The translations under genes and the position numbers were made by a program. This document shows, one piece after another, positions 23,593-28,700 of a DNA stretch of 28,700 nucleotides. Positions within the stretch are counted from its first letter, which is position 1; each line of letters begins with the position of its first letter. Below the pieces are notes generated by a model that had not been told where the DNA came from, ran no database searches, and was given only the letters and a program-made list of their open reading frames with translations. Source of the DNA: ZCTH02-B3 sp036563895 (GTDB lineage Bacteria > Bacillota > Bacilli > Paenibacillales > Paenibacillaceae); contig DATCLN010000216.1 of NCBI GenBank assembly GCA_036563895.1, positions 1 through 28,700 of the forward strand. The letters are read 5' to 3'.

Positions 23593-24585
23593 ATGCCCTA
23601 TCCGCTTGTGCGCCACCGGCGGCTGCGCCGCACGGACGCCCTGCGCCGCCTGGTCCGGGAAACCGTGCTGACGCCAAGCGATTTCATCTGTCCCATTTTT
23701 GTCACGCACGGCGAAAACATCAAAAGCGAAATTCCCGCCATGCCGGGTGTCTATCACTGGTCCGTGGACCGGCTGGAGGAGGAGATCCGGGAAATCCGCG
23801 AACTGGGCATTCCGGCGGTGCTGCTCTTCGGCGTGCCGGAACACAAGGACGCCGAAGGGACGTCCGCCTTCGAACCGGACGGCATCGTGCAGCGGGCGAT
23901 TCGCCAAGTCAAAGCCATCGCGCCCGATCTGACGGTGATCGCCGACACCTGCCTGTGCCAGTACACCGACCACGGCCACTGCGGCATCGTCCGCCAGGTC
24001 GGCGGCCAGGCGGTCATCGACAACGACGAGTCGCTGAAGGTGCTGGCCCGCACTGCGGTGTCCCAGGCCGAAGCCGGCGCGGACGTGATCGCCCCGTCCA
24101 ACATGATGGACGGCTTCGTGCACGCCATCCGCACCGCCCTCGACGAGGCGGGGTATTCGCACATTCCGATCATGTCGTATTCTGTCAAATACGCCTCCGC
24201 CTATTACGGTCCCTTTCGCGAGGCGGCCCACTCGGCGCCGCAGTTCGGCGACCGCAAGACGTACCAGATGGACCCCGCCAACGCCAGGGAAGCCTTGCGC
24301 GAAGCCGAATCCGATGTGGCGGAAGGCGCGGACATCCTGATGGTGAAGCCGGCCCTTGCCTTTCTCGACGTGGTTCGCCGCATCAAGGAACGGTTCGACC
24401 TTCCTCTCGCCGTCTACAACGTCAGCGCCGAATATTCGATGGTCAAGGCAGCCGCGATGCGGGGCTGGATCGACGAACGCGCGGTGGTGCTGGAGACGCT
24501 GACGGGGATGAAAAGGGCCGGGGCCGACATGATCATCACCTATCATGCCAAGGACGCCGCCAGATGGCTGGCCGGCACGTCGTGA
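23593..24585 (+). CDS. hemB: Delta-aminolevulinic acid dehydratase (porphobilinogen synthase)
   Basis: A 330-residue enzyme that joins two 5-aminolevulinate molecules to form porphobilinogen. The two Schiff-base lysines are K199 (YSVKYAS) and K252 (LMVKPALAFLD). The zinc-type active site cysteines C120, C122 and C130 are present (ADTCLCQYTDHGHCG), so the enzyme is of the zinc-dependent class. ATG 23593 has AGAGGTGAAGAGGG just upstream. It lies 16 nt after cobA/hemD and 27 nt before hemL. Confidence 0.97.
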   Translation: MPYPLVRHRRLRRTDALRRLVRETVLTPSDFICPIFVTHGENIKSEIPAMPGVYHWSVDRLEEEIREIRELGIPAVLLFGVPEHKDAEGTSAFEPDGIVQRAIRQVKAIAPDLTVIADTCLCQYTDHGHCGIVRQVGGQAVIDNDESLKVLARTAVSQAEAGADVIAPSNMMDGFVHAIRTALDEAGYSHIPIMSYSVKYASAYYGPFREAAHSAPQFGDRKTYQMDPANAREALREAESDVAEGADILMVKPALAFLDVVRRIKERFDLPLAVYNVSAEYSMVKAAAMRGWIDERAVVLETLTGMKRAGADMIITYHAKDAARWLAGTS

Positions 24586-24612
24586 TCCTTGGCCGGACGG
24601 GAGGTCTGCGCG

Positions 24613-25914
24613 ATGGTGGAAAAGCGGCAAGGTCGCTCGGATGAACGTTCCCGGGCCGCGTTCGAAAAAGCGAAGCGGTTCATGCCCGGCGGCGTGAACA
24701 GCCCGGTGCGCGCGTTCAAGGCGGTGGGCCTGACGCCGGTCGTCATCGAACGCGGCAAGGGCAGCCGCATTTACGACATCGACGGGCAGAGCTACATCGA
24801 CTATGTGCTGTCCTGGGGGCCGCTCATCGTCGGCCACGCCCATCCGGAAGTGGTGGAGGCGATCCGCCGGACGGCGGAAAACGGCACCAGCTTCGGGGCG
24901 CCGACGGAGCTGGAGACGGCACTGGCGGAGCTGGTGTGCGAGCGGATTCCGTCGGTGGAAATGGTGCGGATGGTCAACTCCGGCACCGAGGCGACGATGT
25001 CCGCGCTGCGGCTGGCCAGGGGGTTCACCGGGCGCAGCAAGATTGTCAAGTTCGAAGGTTGCTACCACGGCCATGCGGACAGCCTGCTGATCAAGGCCGG
25101 GTCGGGCGTGGCCACCCTCGGCCTGCCCGACAGCCCGGGGGTGCCGCCGGCCACGGCGGGAAGCACGATCACCGCGCCCTACAACGACCTTGAGGCGGTC
25201 CGCCTCGCCTTCGAGCGGTACGGGGAAGACATCGCCGCCGTCATCGTGGAGCCGGTGGCCGGCAACATGGGCGTCGTGCCGCCGAAGCCCGGATTTCTCG
25301 AGGGACTCCGGGAACTGACCCGCCGGTACGGCAGCCTGCTCATTTTCGACGAAGTGATGACCGGCTTCCGCGTCCATTACCATTCCGCCCAGGGACTGTA
25401 CGGGGTGACGCCGGACCTCACCTGCCTGGGCAAAGTGATCGGCGGCGGCCTGCCGGTGGGTGCCTATGGCGGACGGCGGGACATCATGGAGATGGTGGCG
25501 CCGTCCGGACCCGTCTACCAGGCGGGCACCCTCTCCGGCAATCCGCTGGCCATGGCCGCGGGCTACACGACGCTGAAGCTGATGACCAAAGAGGCGTATG
25601 AGCGGCTGGAGCGGCTGACGCAGCGGCTGCGCGAAGGCCTGGAGCGCAACGCGCGGGAACTGGGCATTCCCCAGACGGTCAACGCCGTGGGATCCATGAT
25701 CAACCCGTTCTTCACCGAAGGTCCCGTGGTGGACTACGCCACGGCCAAACAATCGGACCTGGACCGGTTCCGCCGCGTGTTCGCCGCCCTGCTGGACCGG
25801 GGCGTCTATATCCCGGCGTCGCAGTTCGAGGCGTGGTTCCTGTCCACCGCCCATACGGAAGAGGACATCGACCGCACGATCGAAGCGCACCGCGAGGCGC
25901 TCCGCACGCTGTGA
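24613..25914 (+). CDS. hemL: Glutamate-1-semialdehyde 2,1-aminomutase
   Basis: A 433-residue PLP enzyme that isomerises the HemA product to 5-aminolevulinate. The N-terminus AKRFMPGGVNSPVRAF is diagnostic. The PLP lysine is K274 (CLGKVIGGGLPVGAYGG), the PLP-ring aspartate is D246 (LLIFDEVMTGFR), and NSGTEATMSALRLAR binds phosphate. ATG 24613 has GGGAGG at 24599-24604; an in-frame TTG at 24589 would lie upstream of that site. It is the last gene of the operon. No T-tailed terminator follows on this strand; instead there is an array of palindromes. Confidence 0.96.
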   Translation: MVEKRQGRSDERSRAAFEKAKRFMPGGVNSPVRAFKAVGLTPVVIERGKGSRIYDIDGQSYIDYVLSWGPLIVGHAHPEVVEAIRRTAENGTSFGAPTELETALAELVCERIPSVEMVRMVNSGTEATMSALRLARGFTGRSKIVKFEGCYHGHADSLLIKAGSGVATLGLPDSPGVPPATAGSTITAPYNDLEAVRLAFERYGEDIAAVIVEPVAGNMGVVPPKPGFLEGLRELTRRYGSLLIFDEVMTGFRVHYHSAQGLYGVTPDLTCLGKVIGGGLPVGAYGGRRDIMEMVAPSGPVYQAGTLSGNPLAMAAGYTTLKLMTKEAYERLERLTQRLREGLERNARELGIPQTVNAVGSMINPFFTEGPVVDYATAKQSDLDRFRRVFAALLDRGVYIPASQFEAWFLSTAHTEEDIDRTIEAHREALRTL

Positions 25915-26037
25915 GGAGCGCCTCCGGCATTTTTGGCGGGATGTGCGTAACGGACATTCTGTCCGTTAGAACCGGCTGAGGAAGTTTTCGCGAAAATCTA
26001 ACGGACATGTGGTCCGTTAGGAGGCAACCGGCTGTTG

Positions 26038-26051
26038 TGAAAACGTTTTCA
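26038..26051. promoter_or_regulatory. Perfect 14-bp palindrome matching a CcpA cre site
   Basis: TGAAAACGTTTTCA fits the cre consensus TGWNANCGNTNWCA at every position. It lies in a spacer of the palindrome array, downstream of both flanking genes rather than at a promoter. It may therefore be a coincidental or structural palindrome. Confidence 0.35.
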
Positions 26052-26060
26052 TCCCAGCTC

Positions 26061-26095
26061 AAAAACATTCTAACGGACTCCATGTCCGTTAGAAT
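26061..26095 (-). terminator. Candidate terminator of the amidohydrolase gene
   Basis: On the minus strand the 12-bp palindrome arms (26084-26095 and 26067-26078) are followed by GTTTTT (T run at 26061-26065). This is the expected form of an intrinsic terminator, about 70 nt after the amidohydrolase stop. Confidence 0.6.
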
Positions 26096-26162
26096 TTGTA
26101 AAGATCCGATTTTCGAGGACCTAACGGACCATATGTCCGTTGCGGTTCACGGTCGCCTGCTC

Positions 26163-27143
26163 TCACAGCCGGAGCAGGCGTTTGGCGTTGTAATAGCAGA
26201 TTTTCTCCCGGTCGGACGGGCTGAGCGGCGCCGATTCGATGAACTGGACCGCTTCGGCCGGGTCCTGGTACGGATAGTCCACCGAGAACATGATCCGGTC
26301 CGTTCCCAGGGCCAGCTGCGTGCACAGCAGCGCCTCCGGCGAACAGACGCCGGACGTGGTCACCATGATGTTTTCCCGGACATACTGGGAGGGAGGCTTG
26401 GACAGTTTCTTGGTCTTCTTGCCGATTTCCCACCGGTCGTCCAGGCGCTTGAGACAGAAGGGAAGCATCTCGCCCATGTGCCCGAGAATCAGCGTCAGCC
26501 TGGGGAAGGCGTCAAACACGCCGGCCAAAATGAGGCGCAGGGCATGGGTGGCCGTTTCCACGCCCCATCCCCACATGGCCTTGGTCAGCTCGGGATAGCC
26601 TTCCATCACCTTCCACTGGTCCGGCGAAGACGAAGGATGGAGGTATACGGGAACTTCCAGCTCCTCGGCCTTTTCCCAGATCACCCAGAACTTCTCGTGG
26701 TCCAGATATTCCCCGTTCGAATGCCCGTTGATGAGGGCGCCTTTGAACCCCAGCTGGGTCACGGCCCGTTCCAGCTCGTCCGCCGCTTCCCTTGGGCTCT
26801 GGCAGGGCAGGGCGGCAAAGGCGGCGAAGCGCTTCGGGTGCCTTGCGACCACCTCGGCGATGAAATCGTTTACATTTTTCGCCTCCCGAACGGCTTCCTT
26901 CGGGTCTTTGATCGCCTGAACCCCGGGGGTGGTCAGGGACAGCACCTGGATTTCGATGTTGTTTTCGTCCATTTCCTTGAGGCGGATCTCGGTGAAATCG
27001 GTGATCCGGTCCTGCATCCATTTGCGGAAATCGGGCCGGAAGGACGGAACGATGGTGTCTTCGTAGGCGTTGAAATAATCCGTCAGAAAATGTTCTTCCA
27101 GCGTGATTTTCTTGACCGGCGCGGGGGGAGTCCAGTAACTCAT
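26163..27143 (-). CDS. Amidohydrolase family 2 protein (ACMSD / resorcylate decarboxylase type)
   Basis: A 326-residue metal-dependent TIM-barrel enzyme. The metal site is complete: E16 and H18 in ITLEEHF, H169 in PVYLHPSSS, H222 in LILGHMGEMLPF and D289 in FSVDYPYQDP. The Glu-x-His start, instead of the His-x-His of true hydrolases, together with the GHMGE and DYP motifs, points to the nonoxidative decarboxylase branch (gamma-resorcylate or dihydroxybenzoate decarboxylases, ACMSD). The exact substrate is unknown. The ATG has a perfect AAGGAGGG upstream. It is transcribed toward hemL, with a Crp/Fnr regulator gene upstream on the same strand, which suggests regulated catabolism of a small carboxylate or aromatic acid. 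Confidence 0.85.
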   Translation of the reverse strand: MSYWTPPAPVKKITLEEHFLTDYFNAYEDTIVPSFRPDFRKWMQDRITDFTEIRLKEMDENNIEIQVLSLTTPGVQAIKDPKEAVREAKNVNDFIAEVVARHPKRFAAFAALPCQSPREAADELERAVTQLGFKGALINGHSNGEYLDHEKFWVIWEKAEELEVPVYLHPSSSPDQWKVMEGYPELTKAMWGWGVETATHALRLILAGVFDAFPRLTLILGHMGEMLPFCLKRLDDRWEIGKKTKKLSKPPSQYVRENIMVTTSGVCSPEALLCTQLALGTDRIMFSVDYPYQDPAEAVQFIESAPLSPSDREKICYYNAKRLLRL

Positions 27144-27165
27144 GGTGACCCTCCTTAATGATTCA

Positions 27166-27198
27166 CATTATAATACAGAATATTGTATTGCGGTATAA
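27166..27198 (-). promoter_or_regulatory. Amidohydrolase promoter with overlapping palindrome
   Basis: A perfect -10 box TATAAT reads on the minus strand at 27171-27166, but no -35 box is seen at 17 nt. Directly upstream is AATACA-N6-TGTATT (27171-27188) and an overlapping TGTAT-N6-ATAAA (27183-27198). The latter resembles the Crp-type site in front of the neighbouring regulator gene at nine of ten arm positions. The missing -35 would suit an activated promoter. Confidence 0.5.
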
Positions 27199-27256
27199 AT
27201 ATCATAGTTCGACCGGGAGAACATCGTCAACCGGGGCCCCCCCTTGATTCGGCCGT

Positions 27257-27970
27257 TCATCCGATCCGGCGCCTTTCGGCGGACCCGCTGGTCAGCTGCA
27301 TGAGCTCGTCCATCTGATAGATGATCCAGGGCTTCGGCCTGGTGCGAAGGATGTTGCGGTGGACCAGGTGGCCGATGGTCTTGGCGACCGTGACCCGGGT
27401 GGTGCCGGTAAAACGCGCCAGATTCTCCTGGGTCAGATTGATTCTCAGCTCGATGCCCCGCTCCGTCTTGTAGCCGAATTGCCGGTTCAGCCGGACCAGC
27501 CCCTTGCAAATGCGCTGTTCGGCCGTCAGGTAGGATTCCTCGATGATTTCGGTCGTGATCCTCAGTTTCTTGGCCAAATCCGTGTAGAGATACCACAGGA
27601 TTTCCGGTTTTTCGTACATGATCCGCCTCACGAATTCCTTGTCGATCTCCAGGTTCACGCAGGGCTCCACGGCTTCCGCCGTCATGGTGTGGACGAAATC
27701 CTCGACCAGGGTGATGTTGCCGTAAAGATCGATCGGAACAAAAAACTGGAGCATTCGCTGCTGTCCGGTCAGCGCCGTCCGGTAGGTCATGACGACGCCT
27801 TTCAGAAGGACGTAGACGCAGTTGCCCGGTTCTCCTTCCTTGAAGATGATTTCCTTTTTCCTGTAATGCTTCACTTTGACAAACTGTTCCACGTCTTCGA
27901 GGCCGAGAATAATTTTATGGAAAGGCGGCAATTTTCTGAAAATTTCATCGTTCAAATATTCCCGAAGCAA
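27257..27970 (-). CDS. Crp/Fnr-family transcriptional regulator
   Basis: A 237-residue regulator with an N-terminal cyclic-nucleotide-binding-like cupin (about 15-125, including VYVLLKGVVMTYR), a long dimerisation helix (about 125-150), and a C-terminal winged helix-turn-helix with LTQENLARFTGTTRVTVAKTI (split around 179-199). The cAMP-binding signature of Crp and the Fnr N-terminal iron-sulfur cysteines are absent, so the effector is another small molecule. TTG 27970 is preferred: it follows GAGGGGAGGGAG, while upstream in-frame ATGs at 28000 and 27997 have no ribosome binding site and overlap a likely -10 box. It is divergent from the DapA-like gene and upstream of the amidohydrolase, and may control both and itself. 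Confidence 0.85.
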   Translation of the reverse strand: MLREYLNDEIFRKLPPFHKIILGLEDVEQFVKVKHYRKKEIIFKEGEPGNCVYVLLKGVVMTYRTALTGQQRMLQFFVPIDLYGNITLVEDFVHTMTAEAVEPCVNLEIDKEFVRRIMYEKPEILWYLYTDLAKKLRITTEIIEESYLTAEQRICKGLVRLNRQFGYKTERGIELRINLTQENLARFTGTTRVTVAKTIGHLVHRNILRTRPKPWIIYQMDELMQLTSGSAERRRIG

Positions 27971-27995
27971 ATCGCTCCCTCCCCTCGGCAATCTC

Positions 27996-28056
27996 ATCAT
28001 ATTTATTGATTTTGTATTCCAATATACAGATTTTTTAGAACGTTGCCACCGATAAT
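27996..28056. promoter_or_regulatory. Divergent promoter region with Crp/NtcA-type operator
   Basis: The palindrome TGTAT-N6-ATACA at 28013-28028 also reads GTA-N8-TAC. Rightward, a GATAAT -10 box at 28051-28056 starts 23 nt after the TAC, which centres the site near -42 as in class II activation. Leftward, TATGAT on the minus strand (28001-27996) is a -10 for the regulator gene, and the operator would cover its -35 region, suggesting autorepression. Confidence 0.5.
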
Positions 28057-28119
28057 TGAAGGCAGATGCGCGCGAAAAACGGCCGGCCGCCGGAAAAGGA
28101 CAGGAAAGAAGGGGATCGT

Positions 28120-28700
28120 ATGGCAAACCGGCACGGGAAACGGTGGGACGCGATATATGTGGCCGTGGTCGTACCGTACAAAGAGGACAGCTACGAAGTG
28201 GACTGCGAGGCCTTTCGCAGGCTGATCCGCTATTTCCTGCAGCCCAAATTCGTCGACGCGGGCGGCGGCATCATCGTCAATCCGGAAGCCGGGGAAATCT
28301 TCTATCTCGCCCGCGAGGAAAAGAAGCGGCTGATCGAAATCGCCGTCGAAGAGGCGAAAGGCAAGGTGCCGCTCTTCTCCGGGGTGTTTGACATGACCAC
28401 CGAAAACGCCGTCCGCGACGCCGTCATGGCCAAAGAAGCGGGCGTGGACGGGTGGTTCTTCATTCCGCCGAGCGGTTCCGGAGACATCACGTATGCCTGG
28501 AATCCCGAAAAATACCCGGAAATCTGGATCGACTGGACCAAAGCCATCGACGAAGCCGTCGATCTGCCCATCATCGTGCACCCGACGTCGGGAACGACGC
28601 CTTTCTACGGCGTCGGCCTGCCGTCCTTGGCGGTATTTGGCCTTGAGCCGATACGCTTGACGGACACTGATGCCCAGGTTGCGTGCAACATCCTGTTCCG
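28120..28700 (+). CDS. DapA-like aldolase (dihydrodipicolinate synthase family), truncated
   Basis: The frame stays open to the window edge for 193 codons. The first 168 residues look like a DHDPS/N-acetylneuraminate lyase family TIM barrel: VAVVVPYKED, the segment AGGGIIVNPEAGEIFYLA, EEKKRLIEIAVEEAKGKVPLFSG, AKEAGVDGWFFIPPSG and LPIIVHPTSGTTPFYGVGLP. After about 28623 the similarity stops and the frame instead overlaps minus-strand transposase-like sequence. The family's catalytic lysine would lie downstream and is missing, so this copy looks broken here, unless the junction is an assembly error. AAAGAAGGGG supports ATG 28120. It is divergent from the Crp/Fnr gene. The substrate is unknown; family members cleave or form 2-keto acids. 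Confidence 0.7.
   Translation, partial: MANRHGKRWDAIYVAVVVPYKEDSYEVDCEAFRRLIRYFLQPKFVDAGGGIIVNPEAGEIFYLAREEKKRLIEIAVEEAKGKVPLFSGVFDMTTENAVRDAVMAKEAGVDGWFFIPPSGSGDITYAWNPEKYPEIWIDWTKAIDEAVDLPIIVHPTSGTTPFYGVGLPSLAVFGLEPIRLTDTDAQVACNILF
28624..28700 (-). mobile_element. Transposase fragment (helix-turn-helix), partial
   Basis: The minus strand from 28698 to 28630 reads EQDVARNLGISVRQ followed by AYRLKAKYR. This is the helix-turn-helix pattern of the N-terminal domain of integrase-type transposases (IS1202/ISNCY-like: LGxSxRQxxRLxxRYR). The usual continuation (an acidic residue, then GAAGL) is absent, because the reading runs into the aldolase gene at about 28624. The N-terminus lies beyond the window. 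Confidence 0.55.

Larger units (their letters stand above)
25948..26141. repeat. Array of four palindromes with core CTAACGGAC/GTCCGTTAG
   Basis: Copy 1 is at 25948-25968 (arms TAACGGACA/TGTCCGTTA). Copy 2 is at 25998-26020 (CTAACGGAC/GTCCGTTAG). Copy 3 is at 26067-26095 (12-bp perfect arms ATTCTAACGGAC/GTCCGTTAGAAT). Copy 4 is at 26123-26141 (AACGGAC/GTCCGTT). Loops are 3 to 5 nt. Centres are spaced 51, 72 and 51 nt. The first two spacers hold other palindromes: TTTTCGCGAAAA (25985-25996) and TGAAAACGTTTTCA (26038-26051). The array fills the gap between the convergent hemL and amidohydrolase genes. Confidence 0.92.

Noticed and set aside
25948..26141. CRISPR array
   Set aside because: The repeats are short perfect palindromes of variable arm length with unequal spacing and palindromic spacers, and no cas genes are nearby.
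27971..28126. Longer N-terminus of the Crp/Fnr regulator (frame open to 28126)
   Set aside because: The extra residues do not resemble the family, have no ribosome binding site, and overlap the operator and likely -10 region.
28003..28581. Minus-strand 192-codon frame opposite the DapA-like gene
   Set aside because: It is a shadow of the aldolase. Only the segment beyond about 28624 in the same frame looks like a genuine (transposase) coding fragment.

Overview
The window looks like a chromosomal segment of a high-GC, Gram-positive Bacillales bacterium, most likely from the Paenibacillaceae. The evidence is the strong AGGAGG-type ribosome binding sites, frequent GTG/TTG starts, the pairing of LonB with LonA, the tig-clp-lon-engB-hem gene order known from Bacillus and relatives, and a YesM/YesN-type two-component pair beside a CUT1 sugar ABC transporter. 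No rRNA, tRNA or CRISPR array was found. Species cannot be assigned from the sequence alone.

Layout. 1-4714: a protein quality-control block (trigger factor, ClpP, ClpX) followed by ispG of the MEP isoprenoid pathway. 4845-11731: a carbohydrate-uptake cassette (solute-binding lipoprotein, two permeases, sensor kinase, AraC-type response regulator) placed inside the otherwise conserved block and bounded by intrinsic terminators. It has no ATPase gene. 11773-16841: lonB, lonA and engB. 17017-17619: an unassigned 200-residue protein, followed by about 530 bp rich in tandem and inverted repeats and a long structured leader. 18151-18549: speD (AdoMet decarboxylase). 18763-25914: a compact heme/siroheme operon, hemA-sirC-hemC-cobA/hemD-hemB-hemL, covering glutamyl-tRNA to uroporphyrinogen III plus the branch to sirohydrochlorin. 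25915-26162: a convergent intergenic region packed with palindromes. 26163-28700: an ACMSD-type amidohydrolase and a Crp/Fnr-family regulator on the minus strand, and a divergent DapA-like aldolase whose 3' part is replaced by transposase-like sequence at the window edge.

The gene content is mostly standard; the unusual material is between and at the ends of genes. (i) The speD leader carries a possible 18-codon, arginine-rich upstream ORF and mutually exclusive base-pairings reaching the Shine-Dalgarno region. (ii) A family of short palindromes (core CTAACGGAC/GTCCGTTAG) occurs as an ordered four-copy array after hemL, and a related inverted pair lies upstream of speD. (iii) In-frame tandem repeats of 15 and 24 bp run across the stop codons of two genes, and further repeats enlarge the C-terminus of HemA and the linker of the response regulator. 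(iv) A Crp-type operator sits at a class-II activation distance in the divergent crp/dapA-like promoter region. All functional statements are from reading the sequence by eye; no database search was run.
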